Positions 34,501 to 45,917 of a stretch of 64,000 nt of DNA are shown here, piece by piece. This stretch comes from Marvania coccoides (Eukaryota > Chlorophyta > Trebouxiophyceae > Chlorellales > Chlorellaceae). The stretch lies in contig OY978097.1 in the NCBI GenBank assembly GCA_963854735.1, positions 248,001 through 312,000 on the forward strand, written 5' to 3'. The translations under genes were made by a program, and so were the position numbers. Position 1 is the stretch's first letter. Each line of letters starts with the position of its first letter. Below the pieces are notes generated by a model. The model saw nothing but the letters and a program-made list of their open reading frames with translations, was not told the DNA's origin and searched no databases.

Positions 34501-36121
34501 CCATCTGCGAGCGCAGCCAGCGAAGCTGCAGGGAGCGCAGGTCGATGCCGTCCAGCAGCACGGCGCCCTGCTGGGGGTCGTAGAACCGCTCGATGAGCTG
34601 CACCACGGTGGACTTGCCGCTCCCGCTCTCGCCCACCAGCGCCACAGTCTTGCCGGCAGGCACGGTGAGGCTGAACCCGTTGAAAACGGGCTTCTCGGGG
34701 CGGGAGGGGTACGCAAACACCACGTCGCGCAGCTCCAGCTGGCCCTCAATGGCCTTTGGCTCCTGCCCAGCTGCTTCAGCGCTGATCTGGGAGGGGCGGT
34801 CGAGGATGGAGAACAGCCGGCCAGTGGAGGCTCTGCCCTCCACCACGCCTTGCCAGCTGTTGACAGACTGGCCAAGCGCGAACCCGCCAATAAGCGCAGC
34901 CAGAAGCACGTTGAGCACCTCTCCGCCATTGTACTCGCCTTGGGCCACCTTGCGAGCGCCGTACCACATGGCCAAAGCGTAGCCGCAGTATGCCACGATA
35001 TTTGCCATGCCAGTGGTGATGCCAGACCAGATGCCCTGGCGGATGCCGACCTTGAGAGGGGCTTGCAGGGCGCCGTCGTACGTTGCGGCGCTGCGCTCCT
35101 CGCCGTTGAAGGCGTAGATTGTGCGCACGTTGGAGAGGGTCTGCTGGGCGATGGAGTTGGCTTCGGAGTAGGCGCGGTTCATGGAGGAGGTGATGCGGTT
35201 GATGAGGATGCTCATTGCGAAGCCGGTGCCCGCCAGGAGAGGCAGCAGCGCGAGCACGACTAGCGTCAGCAACCAGCCCTTGGTGAACGCTGCACGCAAA
35301 ATAAGAGAGGAAAAAAATCTTAAATTGCTAAAAAATCAGCAAAACCCAAAATATGAAACTTGAGAATCCAGATCCGCCGCTCAACCAAAAAAAAAAAAAA
35401 AAAACTTGCCGACGATGATCCCTGCCACCGCGGTGCTGAGCATGAAAATCAGCATGCTGAGCTTCTCTCCAATGGCGGACTGAATGTAGGAGCAGTCCTC
35501 GTTGAGGCACTGCATTAGGACGCCAGAGGTCCCCTGCGTGTCAAAATACCCAATCTCTTGCACCAGCACAGCGCGAAGGTAGGCGGCACGCATGCGGTTG
35601 GCCTGCCTTACGGAAGAGAATACCAGGAAGAAGGTTTGGATGAAGGCAGCGCAGGCGGCGCCCACGCCCAGGTAGAGAAATTTGGGGATTTCTGAGCGGA
35701 CCGAGTCTTTGAGGGCGTTGGGGTCGTAGATGTTCAGGCCGAAAGAGTTCATGAGGTCGCCGAAAAGCACAGCAAAGATCGGCATAGAGACGCCTGCATG
35801 CGGAATGAATATATGGAGTGAGATCTTTCCATTTGCGTGGAGGAAATGAGTACGTTGGTATCGCCACAATTTAATCAGTACCAAGCGTTTCTGCTCACCG
35901 TTTGCGACGGCGCCGATGATGCCCAGCACGATGAACAGTGTGTCCCAGCGTGAGGCATAGCGGAACATCGAGCGCAGGGAGGCAGGCTTAACAGCCCTGT
36001 GTTGGAGCCTCGCAGCCGCATTAACGGTGATTTCTGAAGCCGTGGAGCCGCTGAGGTCCTTGCTGGAGCGAGATTCGCCTCCTTTAGAGTCAGGCGAGGG
36101 AGGAGGGGGCGGTGCCTCCAT
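31580..36121 (-). CDS. Full-size ABCB (P-glycoprotein/MDR-type) transporter, copy 1
   Basis: Exons complement(35899..36121), (35410..35793), (33791..35289), (33417..33693), (32695..33330), (31580..32544); 1327 residues, same TMD-NBD-TMD-NBD layout as copy 2, which starts only 288 bases downstream. Membrane exporter of unknown substrate. Seen: Pro-rich start [44 protein letters not shown], both NBDs with [28 protein letters not shown] and VAHRLST, and an acidic linker after NBD1. The NBDs match copy 2 almost base for base while membrane domains differ widely. Intron 2 (complement 35290..35409) starts G|GCAAGT, followed by 18 T; copy 2 has GT at the same site. Confidence 0.92.
35387..35404. repeat. 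Homopolymer run (A18) beside a GC splice donor
   Basis: 18 A on the plus strand, T on the coding strand, immediately following the GCAAGT donor of ABCB copy 1 intron 2. Confidence 0.9.
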
Positions 36122-36848
36122 GGTGGGGGAGAAAACGCGGCCTCAGCGGCCAGAAACTGATGATCTTGTGATGGTAGTTTGCAAGCAATGGACCACTCAG
36201 CGTTTAAAACTGAGAGCGGGAGTTTGGTGCCAGTGCCAAGAAAATATCGGCCACTAAAAACCGAGCTTCGCGCGGAGAGAAAACACCTTGAAATAGCACA
36301 GCAGCAACTTATTATAGCAATAAGATTGAAGTAAAAGCCTTTGGCGTCTTGCTCTGCTATGTCTCAAATTCAGTCAAATTCTTTCTTCCAAATCCACCAT
36401 GCCAGCGCCAATCTTTTAAGACCTTGGGTCTTAAAAGATAATAAAAGATGCAAACAAAAAATATCAGCGTTTGAGCTGCCATCCCGTGATAAAAAGTGAA
36501 GAAATTTTCATTCCGCCGCTGCCGATGGGTGGTGTATAAAACAAGCGTGGCTTGTCCTGACGGCCAAGGGAAACACTAGCTGGCCATTAGCTGGCAGAGA
36601 GGTGTCCTGGTGCTGGTGCTGCAGGAAACATAAACGAGCAGCCTCCCTAGAGATGTCATTCCAGGCAGCTTCCCTCTTCCTTCAGCTCAAGTTTTTGAAA
36701 CTTTCCGTCGCAAAACTGCAGTAAATGCAAATTTAAAATAATGAAAACATTTTTTAGTTTCTAGATGCAGCCTCCCATGCCGTACTTTTGCGAAATCTAC
36801 CCTGAAATGTGATCAAAAACAGTTTTACAATTCTCGAAAAGCGCAGCA
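36122..36848. other. Intergenic, divergent ABCB copy 1 / TBC promoters
   Basis: 727 bases. Holds a perfect hairpin at 36411-36439 and a TATAAA at about 36535 followed by a GC-richer stretch to 36660. No RNA gene could be assigned. Confidence 0.4.
36411..36439. repeat. Perfect 13-bp inverted repeat with 3-base loop
   Basis: Arms ATCTTTTAAGACC and GGTCTTAAAAGAT around TTG; fully complementary. Lies about 290 bases upstream of ABCB copy 1 and 410 upstream of the TBC gene. Function unknown. Confidence 0.9.
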
Positions 36849-38325
36849 ATGACGCGACGCCGGCGCTCTGAGCGCTCGCACGCCAGTGCCCAACATCTGG
36901 GCACCCCTCGCCGCGACCAGCAGGACCAGGAAACCATCAAGCTGGCCAACGAATACTTGGCAAAACACGCAAGTTAAACCCTTCTGAATCACCTCAAATT
37001 TCACCTGTTTTTGCCCCAATTTACCTCCACACAACCCACTTCGTCCCTCCTTTCAGGAGATCTTGAAACTGCGCAAGCTGGTGGCCGTCCGTGGCCTAGT
37101 AAACCACGGTCTCCGCCGACGAGTGTGGCCGCTGCTGCTGGGGGTGCAGGGGCAGCCCCACGACGAGCGGGACTACACCTCCAAGTCCGAAACCCCCCAC
37201 AAAGACGGGCAAGTGGTGGTTTGTGACATGGCGCGCTCTCTGTGGAGCTGGACTGAGGGGTGGAACGATGACGCTCGCACAGAAAAACGCGCGGCTTTGA
37301 AGCGAATTCTTGGCGCTACTTGCGCTGGCAACGCGGGGGAGGTGTACTACTACCAAGGGCTGCACGACGTGGCGGCGGTGCTGCTGTTTGTGTGCGGGGA
37401 ACAGTCGGCTTTTCGCATGCTGTCGCGGCTGGCGAATTGCCACCTGCGGGACTGCACCAGGCCCACTCTGGACGCATCGGTGGAGGTTTTGAGCCTTCTT
37501 TACCCCATTATGCAAGCGGCAGACCCCGAGCTCTACTCCTTCATCGCTTCCTTTGAAGAACCGGCGCTTGAGGTTCCGTACTTTGCCCTCAGCTGGCTCA
37601 TGACGTGGTTTTCCCACGATGTTCCCGCGCTGGACCAGTGCGCGCGTTTATTCGACCTGTTTCTATCGTCCCACCCCCTCATGCCGCTTTACGTGGCGGC
37701 GGTGGCGGTGAGGGGGCAGCGGCAGGCGGTGCTAAAGTGCGGGCAGGACGGCGGGGACATGGTGTATGCTGCGCTGAAAGGGATGGAAATTCTGGGGGAG
37801 GGGCGGCTCAGCGCGGACGAGCTGGCGCGGCAGGCAGTGGAGCTGTATCGCATCGTAAGATTGATTTTTTTTCCACTTTGATTTTGTACTGTTAGGAGGA
37901 TCGTTGCGGTTTTTAATTATATTTAATTATAGATCTTATTTCTAAATAAAACCTCGACCGTCTGATTTTTCTCTTCTCTGGTGGTGGTAATTTTGCAGGT
38001 GCCCCCAGAGCAGCTGCAGCAGCGGCAGCAGTCGAGGCTACTGCACTCGACCACGCCGTTTGCGTACATAGAGGAGGAGCGATGGCAGGTCCCTGAGGAG
38101 CCCAAACTGCGGAGGGGCCGGTTGGGGGCGTTGCAGCGGCTGTTGCCTGCCCTAGAGACCGGCAGCGGAAGAATTGAGCCTCGCAGGAAAAAGAAGAAAT
38201 TTCCTGGCGGAAAGTTCACTGCGATGGTGATCACAGGTATTGCTGGGGCTGCAGTGCTGACCACTACGCTCTTCATGCAGATGCACATGCTTTCAGGCGA
38301 CGGCGGTGGAGGTCCAGCTTTCTGA
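36849..38325 (+). CDS. TBC1D20-like Rab GTPase-activating protein, tail-anchored
   Basis: Exons 36849..36968, 37057..37854, 37999..38325; 414 residues. TBC1D20/Gyp8 proteins stimulate GTP hydrolysis by Rab1-class GTPases at the ER. Seen: KLRKLVAVRGLVNHGLRRRV, WPLLLG, the dual-finger motif YYQGLHDVAAVLL (in place of YxQGM-), an Arg finger in the preceding helix region (AALKRILGA), SFEEPALEVPYFALSWLMTW with FSHD, and FLSSHPLMPLYVAA. A C-terminal hydrophobic helix (TAMVITGIAGAAVLTTTLFM) fits tail anchoring as in TBC1D20. Intron 1 (36969..37056) starts CAC|GCAAGT, and phase rules out the nearby GT. Confidence 0.88.
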
Positions 38326-38742
38326 GTTGCAGGCAATGATGGACGCTGATGCTTTGAATGAACGCGGATATGATAAATGAATGAATACATGAATTGAAAA
38401 TGACTTGGAAGCCCCAAAAAATGGGTTTTGGAATAATTGATTGACTGATTGATTCGTTTTTGTTTTTGTTTTTACTGGTGCAAGATGACACGACACTGCA
38501 TCTGCTACACGTGTAACATCAATCGACTTGTGAGAAATGCGTTTACATTCGAAATACTGAAACATTCTCCTCTATACAAATGCTCTTTGTCAGCAGCGTT
38601 GTCGACGTCATGCAGCCCATCGCTCCACAGAATACAAAAAATTAATTGAAGTTTTTATTACCAATCTTATCTTGCACGCGATCGTTGAATCAGACGTCTC
38701 CAGTTGCACATAATTACACATTTAACTTTTTTCGAATATAAG
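38326..38742. other. Intergenic, no gene seen
   Basis: 3' flank of the TBC gene and Psb28 promoter; a pyrimidine-rich TTTTTG repeat near 38455-38472. Nothing else. Confidence 0.35.
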
Positions 38743-39292
38743 ATGGCGTCCTTCTGTAAAACGTCGCTCAGCGCAGGCACGTCCCACCCCACGACAATCC
38801 ATCAAAATTCAACCAGTACTCGGCCGCCCGCCTCACCATTTTCCCTCCTTTTCCCCTGCAGGATCATCTGTGGCCGCCCCTGCTTTCACCCGCGCCCGTC
38901 CTACGCTGCGCCCCCAGCTGGCTCGCCCACAGCGCGCCAGTCAGGTGTGCCTGGCCACCACCCTTGAGTTCATCAAGGGCATCAAGGAGCCCACCGTGCC
39001 CGACGTGAAGCTCACCCGAAGCCGCGACGGAGCCTCCGGAACAGCCACCTTTATTTTCGAAAACCCCGCCATTTTCGAGGCCAGCAGCGAGCTGGGGGAC
39101 ATCACTGGGCTGTACATGACCGACGATGAGGGCACCATCACCACCGTGGACGTACAGGCCAAGTTTGTCAACGGCAAGCCCAGCAAGATTGAGGCCAAAT
39201 ACGTCATGCGCAGCAGCTTTGAGTTCGATCGGTTCATGCGGTTTATGGAGAGATACGCGGAGGAGATGGGTCTTGGGTTCTCCAAGTCATAG
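38743..39292 (+). CDS. PSB28: Psb28, photosystem II assembly factor
   Basis: Exons 38743..38776 and 38862..39292; 154 residues including a transit peptide. Psb28 binds PSII assembly intermediates near CP47 on the stromal side. Seen: [65 protein letters not shown] and the terminal [19 protein letters not shown], an unmistakable match. The 34-base first exon encodes the start of an Ala/Ser/Arg-rich transit peptide. The intron would begin CAG|GCACGT (GC-AG, 38777..38861); the only in-phase GT option gives a 46-base intron, much shorter than any other here. Exon 1 is less certain than exon 2. Confidence 0.93.
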
Positions 39293-39967
39293 AGAGAGAA
39301 ATGTTTAGTTTTGGAGAGAGCAAAGAGCAGCGGCGCCGGCGATGAGGCGGAAAATGCGATGATATGATATGCAGTGCCAATTTTTCAATCGAATTTTTAA
39401 ATGAAAAATGCGTGTGTAACAGTTGAGAAGATAGTGAGTGTGTGGGCAGAAAAGGGAGGTGATTTAGCTGCTGATTTCCGACGTCCGCCGCATTATTGGG
39501 ACAAGACTAAATGAGCGTCACCGGAAAAGCAGCGGGCTCCACGGAATGTGGACCTTATTTAAGGATGCTTATCGCTTCTTGCAGTCAATAACTATTCAGA
39601 CTTGCCAGTTTATTGTGATCAACTTTTCAAAATTCATGCACCTTTTCTTCTCTTGCGTAGTTAGTGTGAGCTCTACAGTGGCCGCAAGTTCCACCACATT
39701 AATATACATGAATTAATAATCGAGTAGGGCTCGTGCAATTGAGGAAAATGCAATGCAAGAGAAAAGACTTCACGATCAACAGGTGATGAATTGAGCTCCT
39801 AAAACAAATGAAATCAAATCAAATTATCAAATTTTCATCACAAAGAGGAAACGTGTAGTCCTGCCACCACAGCGGCGACGCAGCCTCGGTTCAAAGAGAA
39901 CAAATTAGTCTGTTTTTGGTCAAGTCATTTTCAATCTCTGCGCTGCCGGGCTCTCTGTCGAGACCCC
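39293..39967. other. Intergenic, no gene seen
   Basis: 675 bases, AT-rich, with short open frames lacking homology. Promoter of the following gene presumably at the right end. Confidence 0.35.
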
Positions 39968-41959
39968 ATGGCAGCGGCATGGGTTACGATCTCTCTGCTG
40001 GAGGGACCGACCAAGGCTGCTGTTGCATCTTTAATCACAGCTGCTGGGGTGGGCTCGACCTTCTTGGCTGCCAGCCCAAACGCCGCGGCGTGTCTTACAT
40101 TCCGCCAGGCTTACGATGACGACATCTTCCAGGTGTGCATTTAAGTTTTTTTTTCTCTTTTGCTGTGTTCCCGTTACCGCCACTCGACATCCCTGCTGCC
40201 CTTTATCGCCTATTGCAGGACGCCTCAAAGGACGGCAGCGCCCCGTCCAGCTTTGCAGTGTCGAAAGATCTGTTCAGCGCAGCTGCAGCGCCCTACACGA
40301 AGAAGCTGGTGAGATTTTTTGGGCTTTGCCGGGGGGGGGGTTCTGTGAGGTCAATTGTGCTGCTTTTGCTCACGCCATTTATTTTGAACTAATATTGCAG
40401 CGACCTATCGGCTACGAGAGGTTCTCCATTCTCACCAGCCAGCGCAACCTCCTGCTGACTGGCGGGCGCAAGTGAGTAGGCCTTCATGCAAGATTTTCTT
40501 TCTTTCTCTCTCCTCCTTGAATTAAGAAATGCATGAGAACCAACTTGCCCCGCTATTAATCAACTTGCAGTGTGGCGTTGCAATCTTTAATGACCATCAA
40601 CAAGTACCTGCAGCAGCTGTACGACGCAGAGGAGCAAGCAGCAGAGACGGTGAGAATTTTTTTTAATTTTTTTATAGCTATTTTTGAGAAAAGTGCAGTT
40701 TATAATTCTTTATCACTTTCACGCGTCAACACATTTATTTTACTATTATGTGCACAGGGAGATGAGGCCGAGTACCCTCCCTTCCCTAGAGCTGAGCTGA
40801 AACAGTCCGCCTGGGACGGCTGCATCAATGCCTGCCTAGACTGGGCGGTACAGCTGGTGCGAGGGCTGCTGGACTGGGCGGCAGCGTCGTACCTCAGCCT
40901 GGGCCTCAGCCGCCGCATCAGGAAAGGTGAGACAGCATGAAATTGTGTATCGATTCCTCTCAAAATAAACTAATTAAATTGCAATAAGGAGTCTCAAACA
41001 CGCACAGTTTATTCCTCCTTGCATTTCGGCATTAAGAACCAAACAAACTCTCTATTTAAATACGAAACGCAGACCTCCGTGCCTCTGTTGCCCGCAAGGC
41101 CACCTACCCTTTCTACTCCCGCGTGCCCCGCGTCATCCGCACCTCCCTCTTCTCAGAGGCCACACTCAATGTCGCAGACTGGGTCGTAGCGTGCTGCGTG
41201 GAGGCGTACGCAGCAGCAGTGAGTTTCCGACGCAGCATCGGGCAAAACGGTGGCAACCCTCGCCAGCAGCTGCGCCGCCTGGGCTTCCGGTGCGCGCTGC
41301 AGGCGGGGCGCTGCACGGCGGTGTGGGTGGCGATCAGCTGCGGCAATGGGCTGGGTTCTCTGGCCCCTCGGCGGTGTCGCAACTTTTCTATGTTTCTGAC
41401 GACGCAGCTGGCAGGAGTGCTGGTGAATATGTACGCAAACGCCTTCATTGCGCGGGTCATGGGAGGCGGCCCGCCCAAGGGCCCGCTTGTGGCGCCTGTA
41501 GGGCCTGCGGTGCCCCCGGCGGATGGCCCCGGCGGAGAGAGCCTCGCTGCTGCTGCAGCGGACGCTGCCGCAGAAGTTGCGGACGCGCTCGTGCAGCCTG
41601 CAGCTGCAGGTATCGAACCGGCAGCACCGGCAGAGGCGGGGGTGGCTCCGAATGAAGAGTCGGCGGCAGCAGCGCCGCCAGCGCCGCCGCCACCCCCGGC
41701 GGTGCAAGAGGCCGCTCCTCGCCGCGTGCTGGGAGGGCCAAGGCTTCCGGAGCGCCGCCCTGCTGCTCGCCGCCCTGCTGCAGGCCCTGCTGGCGTGGCT
41801 GGGCCTGGCACTCCTCAAGCTGCAGACCAGGCAAGAGCTGCTGTGGGTGACGAGGGTGGTACGTCTGCCGCGCATGCTGCGGCAGCAGCGCCACCCCCGC
41901 AGCCTGAGGCGAGAGATGACGACGAGCTGCTGCCTGGAACCCCGCCGCCGACGCTCTGA
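39968..41959 (+). CDS. Unknown membrane-associated protein with Ala/Pro-rich tail
   Basis: Exons 39968..40132, 40219..40308, 40401..40471, 40571..40649, 40758..40926, 41073..41959; about 486 residues. No family recognised. Seen: an N-terminal part that may insert in or lie on a membrane (VTISLLEGPTKAAVASLITA), a middle with conserved-looking aromatic and basic residues (AELKQSAWDGCINACLDWAV, YLSLGLSRRIRK, YPFYSRVPRVIRTSLFSEAT), two hydrophobic helices (TLNVADWVVACCVEAYAAAV, TTQLAGVLVNMYANAFIARV), then about 170 residues very rich in Ala and Pro. All six exons join in frame with GT-AG introns, which supports a real gene. The start ATG (MAAAWVTIS) is the first in frame. Confidence 0.72.
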
Positions 41960-42176
41960 GTGGCATATATTTTTTTGACGGAAATGAAATAAAAACTTTT
42001 TTTTTTTTACTTTACATACTTCTACATTTTACATGCATGATACTGGGTTTATTTTTGTCACTCGCTCTGATGACTAGATTAATTACTACCAAGTTGTGTT
42101 ACTCACACCACAAAGAAGTTTTATCATAAATCCTGAAGCTGTTTACTTTTTTATATCTATCGAGTCAGTCGTTGAA

Positions 42177-45100
42177 TCAGGCCTGCCGCAGCGCCGCAGC
42201 AAAAGGTCCAGCAACAGCAGCTGCCATGGGCACAGCCCCTCCAGCAAAGTACCCTCCAGGCGAAGCTTTTGCTGCCTTGATAACGCTCGCAAATGCAGGA
42301 GCAGTGCGCTCCAGCGCCTGCGCGTGGCCTACCAGCACGAGGTGGTGCCTGCCCCGCGTCAGCGCCACGTTCAACCGCGCAGCATCGGCTGCAAACGAGC
42401 CGGGTCGGGTGGTGGCGGTAGTCAGAATGATCACGTCTTTTTCAGCGCCTTGAAACGCATCCACAGTGGCTATCTGCACCCCGCTCACCCCTCCACTGGG
42501 CGCGGCCGTCTCCGCATCGCCTTCCTCCTCCTCTTCTTCCCCTTGTTTTCCCGCTATTGAGCTACCAGCAGCTGCTGCAGCGGTGTGCTCCTGGCCCGCC
42601 TCCATGGCGGCGTGCAGCCGCCCCGCGCGCTGCTCCACCAGCGCATTCACCGCCCCGACCTGCGCCCTGTAGAAACAGATCACGCCGCAGCGGGAAGGGT
42701 GAACCCCCGCCGCCAGAAAGCTTTCCAGCACCCGCACCGCCGCGTTGGCCTCATCTGCGTTGCTCGTGCTGCGCATGTTGCGCTGCTCCTGCCCTCGCAC
42801 GTCCACCACCACCACGGGAGGCAGCCCTGGCAGTAGAGGCGGCCGGTCTGCAGCCGCACACCCATCCAGCAGCCTCCCGTTGTAGAAAAGCGAATTGGGA
42901 ATGGTAGAGACTGCAGGGTGGCAGCGGTACTGCCTCCTCAGCATGTGTGGGGCGGCTCCCAAGGTCGAAAGCCTCACGAACAGGGGGCGCAGCAGCCCGA
43001 AGCTTGCGCCTCCGCTGTGCTGCTGTGGGCCTGCGGCCACCAGCTGGGGGTGCGCCACGACGGGCGGCAGTTGCCGCGGGTCACCTGCGGCCACCAAAAA
43101 ACGCGCTTTCGCGCGCATGACGGGCGCCAGCGCCAGCGGCTCTATGATTTGGCTGGCTTCGTCGATCACCACTACGTCAAAAGTAAGATTCTCTAACGTA
43201 GAGAGCAGCGAGGAGCAGCACGTGATGCCCACCACAGGCGCCGTCTTCAGCAGTTTCTTGCGCTGCCGGTCCGCGCCGCGTTCCGCCGCCGCCAGCTCGT
43301 CACGCAGCACCTTTTCCTCCTCTGGGCTCATCTTCCCTGCCCCCTCTTTCAGCATTTCTTTCAGCTCCGCGGCGGCGCTGGCGCTGGCTTTGGACTCAGA
43401 CGCGTGCAGCGAGTGCGGCAGCAGCCGCCGATCGATGCGCCGCAGCGGACCCACCCGCACAAACTCCGCGCACCCGCTCTCCGCCAGCCCCAGCATCACT
43501 CGATCCACAGCAACGTTGGTGTGTGCCGCCACCAGCACTCGAGCCCCTACAAGCGGGTTACTGCCACCGCCGTCGCTGCTGAAGCTGTCCTGCTTGCGGA
43601 GGGTGATTATGAGCCGCAGCAGGGCCACCAGCAGGGAGCTTTTCCCGGTGCCAAAGGGACCGAAGACGAGGCAGACGGGGGGGCATGCGTCTGGAGAACT
43701 GCTCGGCAGCGCCCAGGAGGCTACGTGGCGGAGCACGGCAGACTGCTCTGTGTTTAGTTTGAACTGCGCTGAGAAGGCGGCAGCGTGCTCCTGGGGGGTG
43801 GAAGGCTCCGCAAGAGGGGCGGCTGTAGTTGGCTCGACAGCAGGCCTGGCTGCATCCAGCGCAGCGGTGCCGATGAGGGACGGCATGAGGGGCAGCGCGT
43901 GAGGGGCGGGACCAGCTAGAAGGTCCAGCAGCTGCAGTTCTGTGTGGGCGTTGGGGCCTTTCAGCGCGTAGACTGGGGTGGAGCGGCCGAGGTTGGGGGG
44001 CTTGGGGGAGAGGAACTCCACCTCCATTCTATGGGACACCGTGAAAAAGAAGGATCGGTCAACGAAATTGTGAAGAAAGAAAGAAATATTACAAAGGAAA
44101 TTAAAATAATAAAATAAGCGACTTACTTCCCGTCCTGGTTGGGCCCAAACCACAGCGAGCGCACCACCGCAGTCCATGGCGCCCTGCTGCTGTCCCCCAC
44201 CACTCCTGGGTCAAACCCAGCCCTCAGCCCAGGGTCGTTGCTCACCACCCAAACATCGTCTTTGCCGTAATCCTCTCCTTTGCCCCGCCCATTCTTCAGC
44301 TTCAGATACACCGTCTCAGCCTCGACAGGCGCAGCATCATCTTCATCGTCGCCGTCGCCTTTTTTCCGCCGCCCTTCCCCTCCCCCGCCGCCCCTTTTCC
44401 CACTGCCGTAGTTAGGGTTCTTCCTCCATATGAAGATCTCGCAGTTGGAGTGGTACGGCACTCGAGACCGGCGTATCACCGCCTCCAGCGCTGCAGCAGA
44501 GGCATTCGCGCCATCCTGCGCTGCGGCGGAATAAAAGTCTTTGGCGCCCTCCGTGATTTTCAGCGTGATTTCCTCGCGCAGGCTCTCAGTCCAACGCTGC
44601 AGGTAGGCGCCCGTGTGAGCAAAGCGGTCGGGAACAGCCACCCGCCGCAGCGGCCGGGAGCACTCCTCCTTGCTGGGGAAGTAGATACCGGTGCCGGTGG
44701 CAGGCGGAGACACGCGATGCAGTGCTGGGCCAGCCGTTGCTGCCGATCCCGTGGCATTGGCATTGGCATTTGGCCGTGCGGCGCCAAAACCGCCTTGCAA
44801 TTGAGGCAGCCGAGAGCGCTCTGCTGGAACGGAAGGTTTCGGCCCCCAGGAAGCTCCAGAAGAGGTTGCGGCGACGGTGCGCGGTCGCTTGGCTGGCGGT
44901 GGCTGCTGGAAAGGAATTTCTGCTGCCGCCGCTGCTCCGTGCTGGGGTGGCCTCGGGGGCGGAGGAGCGGCAGCGGTGCCTTGCTGCTGAGGGACCTGGG
45001 GCGCAGCAGGCGCGGGGTTGAGGGGCTCGCGTTTGCCGAGGAGCCTCAAGATGTCAGAGGCGCTGCGCTGCTGGCGCTGCTGCATTTGCTGCTGCTGCTG

Positions 45101-45622
45101 CGCTATTTGCTGGTGGTGGTGGCGGTGATGCAGCGGGGTCTCTGCAGGGTAGTAGGAGGAGTGATCGGCGGCGGGTTGGTCCCCGTAGTTGTTGCTGCTA
45201 GAGGCGGGAAATGGGGTGGGGTTGACTGAAACTGCGACTGGAACTGACTGCGGGCGAGAGAAACCCCGGCGCAGCACAGGACGGGATGCTCCACCAGTGA
45301 AGACGGGTGGCACTGCGTTCTCCTGGCCTCCAGTACCAGCAGCAAATGGCTTGGGAGAACTGGCAGCTGTCCCGCCACTCAGCAGCTCAGAAATGACCAC
45401 CAAAATGGACTTGCTGTTACCCAGCTGGAACTCGTCGCTGTCTGCTGCTATCTGAATGTCCTCAGGGATTTTCCCAGATGCCACAGACTGTCCGTCCTCG
45501 CTGAACAGGCAGCCTTCGCGAGACTTGAAGTTGATTTTCAGCTTGCCGTCCAACCAGCGCCTGTTCTTCTTCTTATGGCCGTCTTTGGTGTACGTCACGG
45601 CCGCCTCCGCCGCGTCTTCCAT
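42177..45622 (-). CDS. ZGRF1: ZGRF1-like superfamily 1 DNA helicase
   Basis: Exons complement(44127..45622) and complement(42177..44028); 1115 residues. ZGRF1-type 5'-3' helicases act in homologous recombination and crosslink repair. Seen: an N-terminal DUF2439-like domain (VTYTKDGHKKKNRRWLDGKL), a long Gln/Pro/Ala-rich linker, a middle domain with FIWRKNPNYGSGKRGG, then the Upf1-like core: FGPFGTGKSSLL (motif I), AHTNVAVDRVM (Ia), VVIDEASQI (II), AAGDPRQLPPVV (III), RRQYRCHP (IV), VDAFQGAEKDVIIL (V) and NVALTRGRHHLVLVG (VI). The canonical GRF zinc finger was not seen. Start is the ATG giving MEDAAEAAV. Family call depends on the DUF2439-plus-SF1 combination. Confidence 0.86.
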
Positions 45623-45917
45623 GTTCTAGAGCTTTATCTCATCTAAAATAAAAATTGACACTAAAACATTGACGAGGTATTTGACGAAATGATGCGCATC
45701 GGGCGATCAAGGACCGAATATGAAGGCGCATAAATTATGTTTTAATTAATGCGAGTCTCTAAACCCCAAACCCAGCTGCAGTTCGTTCAAAAATCGAGCG
45801 CAAATTTAATTCGCCGCATTTTGGGGGAGGTTTTCGCGCGCTCCGTCAAGAATCGGGCATTTCATCGCCTCAAGATATCCACAAAATTCGCGCGAATCAA
45901 CGTGAGAGTCGCCAGCG

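Noticed and set aside
34001..35263. Long plus-strand open frame opposite ABCB copy 1 (about 420 codons)
   Set aside because: It is antisense to a well-supported NBD exon; GC-rich codon use keeps reverse frames open, and the same shadow appears opposite the identical region of copy 2.
36530..36660. Possible small non-coding RNA gene after a TATAAA
   Set aside because: No recognised snRNA, tRNA or snoRNA box; a TATAAA alone is not enough.
38816..38861. GT-AG alternative for the Psb28 intron
   Set aside because: It leaves an intron of only 46 bases, far shorter than the others; the GC-AG option of 85 bases is preferred, though not proven.
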